From Elymus sibiricus (lineage: Eukaryota > Streptophyta > Magnoliopsida > Poales > Poaceae), in contig CM077665.1 of NCBI GenBank assembly GCA_039707655.1, positions 444,415,531 to 444,479,530 on the forward strand: 64,000 nucleotides of DNA, read 5' to 3'. Positions 35,928-47,557 of the stretch are shown piece after piece. Made by a program: the position numbers and the translations under genes. How positions within the stretch are numbered: position 1 is the stretch's first letter; each line of letters begins with the position of its first letter. Below the pieces are notes generated by a model. The model did not search any database and had not been told where the DNA came from. It saw nothing but the letters and a program-made list of their open reading frames with translations.

Positions 35928-38606
35928 CTAGCCGTAGAAGCGCCGAAGACGAGCTGCGTTCCATGGGTTTGGTTCAAGGCAGTTGTCCTGCGGGTTCCGA
36001 AGACGGTAAGCCTTCTGTGAGTACCTCGTCGATGATGAAGGGGCCTTCCCATTTGGGCTTGAGTTTATGCTTCTGCTTCTCCGGGAGCCGTAAGACTAGT
36101 TCGTCCATGTTGTAGGCTTGCGCCCTGACCTTCCTGCTCTGGTAACGCCGGGCCTGCTGTTGATAAAAGGTAGAACGGGCCCGAGCTATGTCACGCTCCA
36201 CTTCCAAGGCGTCCAAGTCGTCCTGCCGATCTAACTTGGCCTCTCTTTCCTCGTACATGCGCACTCTTGGTGCATCGTGAATAATATCACAAGGAAGGAC
36301 CGCTTTGGCCCCATAGACCATGAAGAACGGTGTGTATCCCGTTGATCTATTCGGGGTGGTGCGCAAGCCCCATAGAACGGAGTCGAGCTCCTCTACCCAA
36401 TGAAAATCGGACTCTTGAAGAGACCAGACCAAACGTGGCTTGATGCCGCTCATTATGAGGCCGTTTGCTTGTTCGACTTGTCCATTAGTCTGTGGGTGAT
36501 AAACTGATGCATAATCGAGCTTGATGCCCATCTTTGCACACCAGTCTTTGACCTCCTGGGCCGTGAAATTGGATCCGTTATCAGTTATTATACTGTGCGG
36601 GACACCGTAACGGTGTACCACGCCGGATATAAAGTCGATTACTGGTCCGGATTTGGCTGATTTTACAGGTTTAGCCTCTATCCATTTGGTGAACTTGTCG
36701 ACCATGACCAGTAAGTATTTATTTTTCTTGGTCCCCCTTTAAGTGGTCCGACCATGTCCAGCCCCCAGACCGCGAAGGGCCAGGTGATCGGAATAGTCCG
36801 AAGAGCTGTTGGGGGCATGTGACTTTGGTTTGCGAAAAGTTGACACCCCACGCAATATTTGACGAGTGACTGGGCGTCCGCCCGAGCTGTAGGCCAAAAG
36901 AACCCAGCCCGGAAGGCCTTGCTTACTAAGGCTCTTGTTGCGGCGTGATGACCGCCCATCCCTGCGTGGACTTCGGCTAATAGCTGCCGCCCTTCTTCCT
37001 CAGATATGCACCGCTGTAGTACTCCGATGGTGCTCTTCTTGTATAACTCACCTTCGTGTACCTTGAAGGCTTTGGAGCGCCGAACTATGCGTCGCGCCTC
37101 CGTCTGATCGTCGGGGAGTTCTTTGCGAAGGAGGTAGGCGAGGAAGGGCTCGGTCCATGGTGCGATTACTGCCATGACCTCGTGAGCCGAGGGCGTTTCG
37201 TCCATGACAGAGCCGCCGATGATTTGATCGTCTGGTTCGTTTATAGGGGGAACAACCTTGTCTGTATTGGATAGATCGGCGTCCTCTTGATCTGGCCAAA
37301 CCACAGATGGCTTAAAGAGCCGTTCCAGAAAAGTGTTTGGTGGGACAGGATCGCGTTTGGCTCCTATGCGAGCCAGTATATCGGCAGCTTGGTTGTCGTC
37401 TCTAGCGACGTGGTGAAATTCCAGCCCCTCGAACCGTGCGGATATCTTGAGGACAGCGTTTCTATATGCCGCCATCTTTGGATTCTTGGCATCGAACTCA
37501 CCGTTAACTTGAGAGATGGCCAGATTGGAATCTCCCCGTACCTCCAGCCGTTGTATGCCCATTGAGGCTGCCATCCGAAGACCGTGCAAAAGGGCTTTGT
37601 ATTCGACTGCATTGTTGGAGTCGGCATACATGATCTGCAACACGTATCGAACGTTGTCACCTGTGGGGGATGTGAGAACAACTCCAGCCCCCAGTCCGGC
37701 CAAAGTTTTGGATCCATCAAAATACATCGTCCAATGGGAGTATGTACTATATTCCCTGGGGAGTTCGGCTTTTGTCCATTCGGCGAGGAAATCTGCCAAT
37801 ACCTGAGATTTAATAGCTCGGCGTGGTTTGTAGGTAATTTCAAAAGGAAGGAGCTCAATCGCCCATTTTGCTATGTGGCCGGTGGCGTCCCTGTTATTGA
37901 TTATATCATTCAGGGGTACTTCGGATGCCACCATAACCGAACACTCTTGTAAGTAGTGTCTTAGCTTCCGTGATGCCATAAATACTGTATAGGCTATCTT
38001 CTGGTAGTGCGGGTATCTGGACTTGCATTGCGTTAGTACTTCTGACACGTAATAGACCGGCTTCTGTATCTGGAATTTGTGTCCCTCCTCCTCTCGTTCG
38101 ACGACGAGCACCGCGCTAACGACTTGGTTGGTGGCCGATATGTATAATAACATGGGCTCACCAGCGCCTGGTGCTGTGAGTATGGTGTTGCTTGCCAGGA
38201 GTGTCTTAATTTCTTCTAACGCAGCCTTTGCTTCGTCGGTACATTCAAAATTCTTAGTCCGTTTCAGCAACTTATACAGCGGTAAAGCTTTTTCACCGAC
38301 GCGGGAGATAAAGCGGCTTAATGCCGCCACGCAACCCGCCAATCTTTGGACATGCTTTAGCTCTGTGGGAACTGCAAGTTCTGATAAGGCACGAATCTTG
38401 GCCGGATTCGCTTCTATTCCTCTATGAGAAACAATGAATCCGAGCAATTTACCAGCGGGAACTCTGAATACACACTTCTCCGGATTGAGCCGAATATCGT
38501 ATTCGCGCAGGCAGGCAAAGGTTTGCCTTAAATCGTCGATCAAATTGCTAACGTGTTTGGTTTTAATGACCACATTGTCCACGTACGCCTCGACTGTTTT
38601 GCCAAC
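35928..38606 (-). pseudogene. Element D RT end, RNase H, second RNase H and integrase
   Basis: In frame with the upstream gag-RT after one TAG at 38604-38606. The RT active site reads YVDN instead of YVDD, so a catalytic Asp is Asn. A first RNase H-like region (LLYISATNQVVSAVLV) is followed by a second, plant-like one: YFDGSKTLAGLGAGVV, RGDSNLAISQVNGEF and HVARDDNQAADILAR. Integrase has GGHHAATRALV and CVGCQ, then WGLDMVGPL, IITDNGSNF and TNGQVEQANG, so its D, D and E are kept. A one-base loss in an A run near 36725 and another frameshift near 36015 split integrase; the C-terminus ends at 35928. Confidence 0.9.
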
Positions 38607-41336
38607 CTATTTTTCGAGACAGGTCTGGATCATGCGCTGGTATGTAGCCCCAGCATTCTTTAGCCCGAAAGGCATTGTATTGAAGCAAAACGGCCCATAA
38701 GGGGTGATGAATGCGGTTGCCGCTTGATCGGATTCCTTCATCTTAATCTGATGGTATCCGGAATAAGCATCGAGGAAACACAGCGAGTCGTGTCCGGCTG
38801 TGGCATCAATAATCTGGTCTATTCGTGGTAGAGGGAAAGGATCCTTAGGGCAGGCCTTGTTGAGGTCTTTAAAGTGGACGCACAGCCGCCAGGATTTATC
38901 TTTTTTTGGTACCATAACCAGATTTGCCAACCATTCGGGGTGCTTAATGTCCCGAATGAATCCGGCCTCTAGCAATTTAGCCAGTTCTTCACCCATAGCT
39001 TGTCGTTTGGGTTCGGAGAAGCGGCGCAGAGTTTGTTTAACGGGCTTAAAGCCTGCCATGATGTTCAGACTATGTTCTGCCGGCCGTCGTGGGATGCCGG
39101 GCATATCGGAAGGATGCCAGGCGAAGATGTCCCAGTTTTCTTGTAAGAAAGCCCGCAGCGCTTCGTCCACTACGGGATCGAGCTGAGCTCCGATGGACGC
39201 TGTCTTGTTGGGGTCCGTCGGGTGTACCTGAAATTTAATGATTTCCTTTGCTGGCTTAAAGGACGTGGATTTGGGCCTCTTGCTGAGGGTCACGTCATCT
39301 TTGTCTACTGTTGACCGAAGTGCGGTCAGCTCCTCTGCAGCAAAGGTCTCAGCTAGAGCCTCGAGGGCAAGCGCCGCTGTTTTGTTTTCGGCCCGTAGGG
39401 CTATATTCGGATCACTAGCAGTTGTGATTACTCCGTTTGGCCCTGGCATCTTAAGTTTCATATACCCATAATGTGGTATAGCCTGGAATTTTGCGAAGGC
39501 GTCACGTCCCAGCAGGGCGTGGTAGCCACTGGGGAAGGGCACGATGTGAAAGAGAAGTTCCTCAGATCGGTAGTTGTCGGGCGTGCCGAACACAACGTCC
39601 AGGGTGATGCATCCTGAACAGCGCGCCTCCTTCCTCGGGATTATTCCCCGGAAAGTTGTGTTGCTATGCTCGATGCGAGATTGGTCGAACTGCATTTTAT
39701 CTAGAGTATCCTCGTAGATTAGGTTTAAACCACTGCCGCCATCCATTAGCACCTTGTGTAACCTGAAGCCGTCAATGATGGGGTTCAGGACTAGTGCGGC
39801 CGGTGAATGACCGGGAAGAATGGCTGGTCGGTCAGCGTCTCCGAAGGTGATGGGTGTGTCTGCCCAAGCACTTGTTGCTGCCACGTGATATACCTGTTCG
39901 AGTTCTTTAAGAGCTCTTTTCCTCCTGTTCCTCGACGGGAATGTTTCGTAGATCGTCAGGACTTCGGCGCTATATTCCGATGACGTTGTAGAGCGCCGGT
40001 TAGGTGGTGATGTCGGAAGAATGGCTTCACCACTTTTTGCGATCTGCCTGACGACCCAACAAGTTCTAAGGCTGTGAGTCGGAGCTGTGTTCAGCAATAC
40101 GGAGTGTATAGGGCAAGGTTTGTCCAGTAGTCCATCCAGGATAGTACTGACCCCTGAAAGGGGCCTGTTCCTCTTTTTGGCGGGCCCAAGTTGGGCTGGC
40201 CGGTTCGGAGGTATCCTCCTGTGCCGATCTCCTCTAGGGTATTCGGTAAAGGTTGGTTCCGAAAATAGCCGCTCCGCTTGCCAAGCGCTTTCCATGGCAC
40301 TATACTTCTGTACCAAGATTGACAGCTCGGCAAAGTCGACAATGTGCCGCCGCGCCAGGGCATTGAGGATCCCCTTGTCGTGGTAGTTACGTTTGAAGGT
40401 TGCCATTACATCTTGATCACTAAGGCCCCGTACTTTGTTTCGGGCGAGTAGTAGTCTGGCCCAGTAATGATGGACCGACTCCCCTGATAAATGCACAATG
40501 TCCGGTAAGTCCGAAGACTTGGGCTCTGTTGCGATGCTCGAGTCATCGGCTTGGGAGGTGGGTGGGAGAAGGTTTGACTCAACACCACAGTGGGGGTTCG
40601 GAATCACGGATTCCGAATTGTGTGATAGATCAGGGACCGACACCGGACTGTTTCCGGAGCGGACGCCAGGGTCTGGGTTGGAAGCAAGGTCTCGGTGATC
40701 GGAGATTGGAGTATAAACCGTTTTTAATTCCGGTAGCTGGGAGGTCGAGCCCCCCGCCGGACACTCGACGGTGGCGACAAGGCGGGTGACCGTGGGGACG
40801 TGAATCTCCCTGTAGTCGGGTTTAAGCCCGAGCCGGTCATAGACCGGGGTCTGGTCATCGGCCATTCGCATAGTCTCCATCCGATCAAACAACTCATTGA
40901 GAAACGAGGCGATGGTGGGATGCGTGTCGCTGAAGCGAGTGGGGTCGGTATGCGGCGTCGCAGTGCTCGAGAGCATTCTCGGATTCTGTTCAACCATGGT
41001 AGATCCGGTAGCGATGACCGGACCGGGTGATCCAGACGGTCCGGAGATAGCAACTTCCTCTCCGGAGACGAGGCCCAATGTCTTCGGCGCCGAGGCATCG
41101 GGATCTGCGGGCTTCTCCATAGGCGTCGAGGATTCCATCAATACGAGTTCTCCCCGGGAATCAGCTGAGAACTCAAGGGTTCCGAACCTGATCCCTTGGT
41201 CGGGGGGAAAGTTTCCGATCTGGCACGGATGGCCGATCGGGTAAGCGTGCGACGAGATGTCGCCGCTCGCGCGGATCTGACCCGGGGCGAGAATCCCCTG
41301 GGCACAGATCTCGCTGTTGATGGCAAGGCGAGCCAT
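38607..41336 (-). pseudogene. Element D gag, protease and RT
   Basis: A 909-codon frame from MARLAINSEICAQG at 41336. Gag has SGESVHHYWARLLLARNK and YHDKGILNALARRH. The protease active site reads VLMDGGSGLNLIYEDT (DGGS). RT motifs are EAGFIRDIKHPEWLANLVMV, CVHFKDLNKACPKDPFPLP (His where Asp is usual in 'VDFRDLN'), FLDAYSGYHQI and MPFGLKNAGATYQR. The frame ends at the TAG before the YVDN motif. A single CAG-to-TAG change explains the stop. Confidence 0.9.
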
Positions 41337-41363
41337 CGATTCCTTCTGGCGATCACAGCGAAA

Positions 41364-41382
41364 CTCTCAATGAAAGCACCAA
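41364..41382 (-). other. Element D primer-binding region
   Basis: Directly after the 5' LTR on the minus strand: TTGGTGCTTTCATTGAGAG. The TGGTGC start is usual for a primer site, but I could not assign the tRNA with confidence. Confidence 0.45.
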
Positions 41383-41854
41383 TGTCGGTGTCAAAACCGG
41401 CGGATCTCGGGTAGGGGGTCCCGAGCTGTGAGACTAGAATCGATCGTAACAGGAGACGAAGGGGACAAGGTTTTACCCAGGTTCGGGCCCTCCTATCGAG
41501 GTAATACCCTACGTCCTGCTCGATTATATTGATTGTATGGAGATTACAGAGTTGATCTACCATGAGATCGTATGACTAAAACCCTAGATGAGTTCTGTTG
41601 GTCTACAACCTAAAACCCTTCGGCTTATATAGACACCAAGGGTACCTAGGGTTTACACATAGTCGGTTGCGTACCAAAGGGAAAAAACATGCCTATCTAC
41701 TGTCGATATCTTGGAGAACATGCCATGATTCCTTCAATCTTCCATCTTGGCGACCGGGCCCCTGATCGTCTAATGCTCATCCAGCGGCCCGTATAGTCCG
41801 ACCCACGAGATACAGCCCGGCTATCCGAGGACCCCTTAAACCAGGACTCCCTCA
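41383..41854 (-). repeat. Element D 5' LTR (472 bp)
   Basis: Same as 31434-31904 apart from about 17 substitutions and a one-base indel in an A run. TATA sequence TATATAAG at about 41624-41631 on the minus strand. Followed by the target copy CCATG. Confidence 0.92.
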
Positions 41855-43107
41855 CCATGTATTTCTTCAATAGGTGGCAAATTCTTAACATCCTCAGCTT
41901 TAATACCTTTTTTCCTTCATAGATTTTTTGCCTCTTGCATATCTTCAGGACTGAGAAATAAGATACCCCTCTTCTTCGGAGTAGGTTTAGGCGGTGGTTC
42001 AGGAAGAGTCCAATCATCATAATTCTTCAATATGTTATTCAATAATTCCTCAGCTTGTTCAACAGTTCGTTCCCTGAAAACACAACCAGCACAACTATCT
42101 AGGAAGTCCCTAGAAGCATCGGTTAGTCCATTATAAAAGATATCAAGTATTTTATTTTTCTTGAGAGGATGATCAGGCAAAGCATTAAGCAACTGGAGAA
42201 GCCTCCCCCAAGCTTGTGGGAGACTCTCTTCTTCAATTTGCACAAAGTTAAATATTTCCTGTAAGGCAGCTTGTTTCTTATGAGCAGGTAAATATTTTTC
42301 AGAGAAGTAGTAAATCATATCCTGGGGACTACGCACACAACCAGGAGCAAGAGTATTGTACCATGTCTTAGCATCACCCTTTAATGAGAACGGAAACAAC
42401 TTAAGGACATAATAGTAGCGAATCTTCTCATCATGAGTAAAGAGGGTGGCTATATCATTCAGCTTAGTAAGGTGTGCCACTACAGTTTCAGTTTCATAGC
42501 CATGGAAAGGATCAGATTCAACCAAAGTGATTAACTCTGGGTCGACAGAGAACTCATAATCCTTATCGGTAACACAGATAGGTGAAGTAGCAAACTTAGG
42601 ATCACATTTCATTCTAGCATTCAAAGTCTTTTCCTTATACTTGCATAGCAATTTCTTAAGATCGTCTCAATCCTTGCAAGAAAGAATTTCTCTAATTATC
42701 TCCTCGTTCATAACATAACCTTCAGGTATCTTAGGCATTTCAAACTTAGGAGAGCTAGGACTAATAGGAGTTTCATAATCATAATCAGTTTCATAAGCTT
42801 CATCAGTTTCACCAATCTCATCAGTTTCAGTAATTTCATTTTCTTTAGCTCTAGCAATTTGTTCATCAAGAAATTCTCCTAGCGGCACATTATCATCAAG
42901 CATGGTACTAGCATCATCATAAGCATCATTCATAGCAGAGGTAGCATCATCAATAACTTGCGACATATCAAGATTACTAGCATTTGGTGGTGTTGCAAGC
43001 TTACTCATAACAGAAGGTGAATCAAGTGCAGAGCTAGATGGCAGTTCCTTACCTCCCCTCGTCTTAGAGGGAAAAATCTTAGTCTTTGGATCCTTCAGAT
43101 TCTTCAT
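41855..43107 (-). pseudogene. Element C gag, N-terminal part, disrupted
   Basis: Starts MKNLKDPKTKIFPSK at 43107. The first 146 codons are serine-rich, then strongly acidic (NEITETDEIGETDEAYETD). A TGA at 42667-42669 (Arg codon CGA likely before) interrupts; the gag core follows with YYYVLKLFPFSLKGDAKTWY, FSEKYLPAHKKQAALQEI and LPQAWGRLLQLL, the retrotransposon gag signature. A second TGA lies at 41917-41919. Gag is cut by D at 41855 and goes on at 31433. Confidence 0.85.
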
Positions 43108-43155
43108 AGTGATAGATTGATATAAATCCCAAGTGACTCAATAATATTGCTATGC

Positions 43156-43173
43156 TCCCCGGCAACGGCGCCA
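43156..43173 (-). other. Element C primer-binding site
   Basis: TGGCGCCGTTGCCGGGGA on the minus strand is an exact complement of the plant tRNA-Asp 3' end, 11 bases after the LTR. Confidence 0.75.
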
Positions 43174-43184
43174 GAAAAAGGTCT

Positions 43185-44598
43185 TGATAACCCACAAGTA
43201 TAGGGGATCGCAACAGTTTTCGAGGGTAGAGTATTCAACCCAAATTTATAGATTCGACACAAGGGGAGCCAAAGAATACTTGAGAGTATTAGTAGTTAAG
43301 TTGTCAATTCAACCACACCTGGAGATTAAATATCTGCAACAGAGTGATCAGTAGCATAGTAATATGATAGTTTTGATAGTAGTAGCAATAGTAACAGTAG
43401 CGATAACAGTAGTAGCAATAGTTTTGTAGCAGTTGGAACAGCAACAACAGCAGTAGTAACTTAGCAAGAACAATAAGTGGAAAGGTCGTAGGCACTGGAT
43501 CGGTAACTTGTTGCATGATATTCATCATGTAACAGTCATAACCTAGGGCCATACAGAACTAGCTCCAGTTCATCAATGTAATGTAGGCATGTATTCCGTA
43601 AATAGTCATACGTGCTTATGAAAATGAACTTGCATGACTTCATTTGTCCTACCCTCCCATGGCAGCGGGGTCCATAAGGAAACTAAGGGATATTAAGGCC
43701 TCCTTTTAATAGAGAACCAGAACAAAGCATTAACACATGGTGAATACATGAACTCCTCAAACTACGGTCATCACCGCGAAGTATCCCAAATATTGTCACT
43801 ATGGGGTTGACGGATCATAACACGTAATAGGTGCATATGACTAGGCAAGATCGGATCAAGAACATAGATATAGAGATGATAACATAAACGGTTCAGATCT
43901 GAAATCATGGCACTCGGGCCCTAGTGACAAGCATTAGGCATAGCAAAGTCATAGCAACATCAATCTCAGAACATAGTGGATACTAGGGATCAAGCCCTAA
44001 CAAAACTAACTCGATTACATGATGAATCTCATCCAACTCCTCACCGACCAGCAAGCCTACGAAGGAATTACTCACTCCCGGTGGGGAGCATCATGGAATT
44101 GGCGATGGAGAAAGGTTGATGATGACGAAGACCGAAGATTCCCCTCTCCGGAGCCCCAAACGGGCTCCAGATCTGGCATCCCGATGAAGAACAGGAGGTG
44201 GCGGCGGCTCCGTATCGTAAAACGCGATAATTCTTTCTCTCTGGTTTTTTTCTCCGAATTTAGGAATTTATAGTGGCAGAGATAGGGCAAGTGGGGCCAC
44301 GAGGTGGGCACAACCCACCAGGGCGTGCCCAGGGGGCCTGGCTTGCCCTGGTGGGTGATGCTCACCCTGGCCCCCCTCTTCGGTGGATTTTGACTCCAAT
44401 AATTCTTATTTATTCCAAAATATTTCTCCAAAAAGTTTCATTCCATTCCGAGAACTTTTATTTCTGCACAAAAACAACACCATGGTAGTTCTGCTGAAAA
44501 CATCGTCAGTCCGGGTTAGTTTCATTCAAATCATGCAAATTAGAGTCTAAAACAAGGGCAAAAGGATGAGGAAAAGTAGATACGTTGGAGACGTATCA
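43185..44598 (-). repeat. Element C 5' LTR (1,414 bp)
   Basis: Minus-strand start TGATACGTCTCCAACG at 44598, end GTGGGTTATCA at 43185. Inverted-repeat module at about 44301-44370 and CTATAAATTCC TATA at about 44265-44274. Most of the differences from the 3' LTR lie in the third nearest the end. Confidence 0.92.
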
Positions 44599-47451
44599 GA
44601 TATCCTTTTCTAAAAGATTAGTAAGAGGCCTAGAAATTTTAGAGAAGTCTTTAATGAACCTCCTATAGAAACCAGCATGACCAAGGAAACTCCGAATACC
44701 TTTAATATCTTTAGGACATGGCATTTTCTCAATTGCATTAACTTTAGCTTTATCCACCTCAATACCTCGTTTAGATATTTTATGCCCCAAGACAATACCT
44801 TCATTAACCATAAAGTAGCACTTCTCCCAATACAAGACAAGATTAGTTTGTTCACATCTCTACAAAACTCGATCAAGGTTGCTTAAGCAATCATCAAAAG
44901 AAGTCCCGTTAACGGAAAAATCATCCATGAAAACCTCCACAATCTTTTCACAAAAGTCAGAGAATATAGCAGTCATACATCTTTGAAAGGTAGCAGGTGC
45001 ATTGCATAAACCAAAAGGCATACGTCTGTAAGCATAGGTTCCAAAAGGACAAGTAAAGGTGGTTTTCTCTTGATCAGATTGTGATACAGGTATTTGAGAG
45101 AAACCAGAATATCCGTCCAGAAAACAAAAGTGTGTGTGCTTAGATAATCTTTCTAGCATTTGATCAATGAAAGGCAGAGGGTAATGATCTTTTCTAGTAG
45201 CTTTATTTAATTTTCTGAAATCAATTACCATTCTATAGCGAGTGACAATTCTTTGCGGAATGAGTTCATTTTTATCATTAGGAACAACGGTAATACCTCC
45301 TTTCTTAGGGATACAATGAACGAGACTTACCCATCTACTATCAGCTATGGGATAGATTATACCTGCTTCCAGAAGCTTTAATATTTCAGTTCTTACCACT
45401 TCTTTCATCTTAGGATTCAATCGCCGTTGGTGATCAACAACGGGTTTAGCATCAGGTTCCATATTAATCTTGTGCTGACATAGAGTGGGACTAATGCCCT
45501 TAAGATCATCAAGAGTATATCCAATAACAGCCCGGTGCTTCTTCAGAAATTTTAATAATATTTCTTCTTCATGTTCTGAAAGGTTAGCACTAATAATAAC
45601 AGGATATATCTTTTTCTCATCAAGATAAGCATACTTCAAAGTATCAGGCAATTGCTTTAATTCAAACACAGGATCACCTTTAGGTGGAGGAGGACCTCCA
45701 AAAGTTTCAATAGGCAAATTGTGTTTTAGGAGAGGTTGTTGTTCAAAGAAAATTTTATCTATTTCATTTCTTTCACGCAAGTGCATATCATTTTCATGGT
45801 CAAGCAAATATTGTTCTAATGGATCAGTAGGAGGCACGACAATAGAAGCAAGACCAATTATTTCATCCTTATTAGATAATTATCTATCACGAGGTTGTCT
45901 ACTAAACTTGGAAAAATTAAACTCATGAGACACATCACCAAAACTGACACCGACAGTTTATTTTTCGCAATCTATCTTAGCATTGACGGTGTTCAAGAAA
46001 GGTCTGCCAAAGATAATGGGACAGAAGTCATCTTGTGGGGAACCAAGAACTAGAAAATCAGTAGGGTATTTTACTTTCCCACACAAAACTTCAACATCTC
46101 TAACAATCCCAAGTGGTGTGATGGTGTCTCCATTAGCAAGTTTAATAGTAACATCAATGTCTTCTATTTCAGCTGGTGCTATGTCATTCATAATTTCTTG
46201 GTATAAGGTAAAAGGAATAACACTCACACTAGCACCCAAATCACATAAACCATGATAGAAATGATCTCCTATTTTGACTGAGACAATAGGCATGCCCACT
46301 ACGGGTCTATGTTTATCTTTTTCATCAGGTTTGGCAATTCTAGCAGCTTCATCACAGAAGTAGATAACATGCCCATCAACATTTTCTACCAAGAGACCTT
46401 TAACCATAGCAATACTAGGTTCTACTTTCATTTGCTCAGGGGGCTTAGGTGCTCTAATATTACTCTTGCGAACTACAGTTGATACCTTAGCATGTTCCTT
46501 TATCCTAACAGGAAAAGGTGGTTTTTCAATATAAGCGGTAGGCACAACTGGATAAACATTGCAAATGATGGTTTCATCTTTAGCTATGACCGGTTCTTTA
46601 ATTTCTTCTTTAATAGGGGGATGATATTTAAACAACTTCTCCTTAGGGAGATCAACGTGAGTAGCAAATGCTTCACAGAAAGAGGCTACTATCTCCGAGT
46701 CAAATCCATATTTAGTGCTAAACTTGTGAAAAACATCGGTATTCATAAAAGATTTAACACAATCAAACTCAAGCTTAATACTTGAATCATTACCTTCGTC
46801 GAGCTCCCAATCTTCAGAGTTGCGTTTAATTCTTTCTAAGAAATCCCACTTGAATTCAATAGTCTTCTTAATAAAAGAACCAACACAAGAAGTATCGAGC
46901 ATGGATTGATCATTATGAGAAAGCCGAGCATAAAAATTCTGAATAATAACTTCTTTCGGGATATCATGATTGGGGCATGAATATAACTTTGACTTAAGCC
47001 TCCCCCAAGCTAGAGCGATGCTTTCTCCTTCACGAGGCCAAAAATTATATATATAATTCCGATCACGATGAACTAGATGCATGGGATAAAACTTTTGATG
47101 GAATTCCAATTGCAATCGATTCCAGTTCCATGATCCAATATCATTACATAGCCTATACCATGTCAATACTTTTCCCTTCAAAGATAAAGGGAAAACCTTC
47201 TTCTTATCTTCATCTCCGGGTAGACCTGCAAGCTTAAATAGTCCACAAATTTTGTTCACATATAATAGGTGCATATCAGGATGTTCAGTTCCATCTCCTG
47301 CATAAGGTTTAGCAAGCAGTTATTCTACCATACCCGAAGGAATTTCATAACCAATATTTTCAGTAGGTGCAGTAGGTTGAGGGGCAACTAATTGTGGTTT
47401 CGGTCGAGGTGAAGATACCCCGAACAAACCCCACAAAGGATTGTTTTCCAT
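44599..47451 (-). pseudogene. Element B gag-protease-RT, first part of pol, disrupted
   Basis: Starts MENNPLWGLFGVS at 47451 and stays in one frame to the C insertion. Nonsense codons: TAA near 47320 (CAA/CAG in A), TAA at 45958-45960, TAA near 45880 and TAG at 44860-44862. Gag: LEFHQKFYPMHLVHRDRNY. Protease: HGLCDLGASVSVIPF and IIFGRPFLNTVNAKIDCEK. RT: LLEAGIIYPIADSRWVS, MVIDFRKLNKATRKDHYPLP, FLDGYSGFSQIPVSQ, MPFGLCNAPATFQRCM and the active site VFMDDFSV with both Asp kept. Continues at 24604. Confidence 0.9.
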
Positions 47452-47528
47452 AGTAGCAAGTAACAATAAATTTCAGCACATAGTATTAGTTTTTCCTTAC
47501 CGATTTCCACTTACCAAGAGCGCTTCAC

Positions 47529-47546
47529 TCCCCGGCAACGGCACCA
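47529..47546 (-). other. Element B primer-binding site
   Basis: TGGTGCCGTTGCCGGGGA on the minus strand, one C-to-T change from the tRNA-Asp complement, 11 bases after the LTR. Confidence 0.7.
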
Positions 47547-47557
47547 GAAAAGAGTCT

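Larger units (their letters stand above)
31434..41854 (-). mobile_element. Element D: Tat-type Gypsy retrotransposon with antisense gene, inserted in gag of C
   Basis: LTRs 31434-31904 (471 bp) and 41383-41854 (472 bp), target copies CCATG at 31429-31433 and 41855-41859. Minus strand: gag, protease, RT, RNase H, a second RNase H and integrase. The plus strand between integrase and the 3' LTR carries a multi-exon gene. The dual RNase H and the antisense ORF are features of the Tat lineage. Roughly 17 of 471 LTR positions differ by eye (about 3.5%), mostly C/T and G/A. Confidence 0.93.
24605..44598 (-). mobile_element. Element C: gag-protease-only Gypsy element inserted in pol of B, interrupted by D
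   Basis: 3' LTR 24605-26018 and 5' LTR 43185-44598, each 1,414 bp; target copies GATAT at 24600-24604 and 44599-44603. The minus-strand order is LTR, primer site, gag, (element D), gag end and protease, an accessory ORF behind an inverted repeat, purine tract, LTR. No RT, RNase H or integrase is present between protease and accessory ORF, so it is non-autonomous. By eye the LTRs differ at about 40 of 1,414 sites (about 2.8%). The outermost base of the 3' LTR is changed (TTATCT for TTATCA). Confidence 0.92.
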
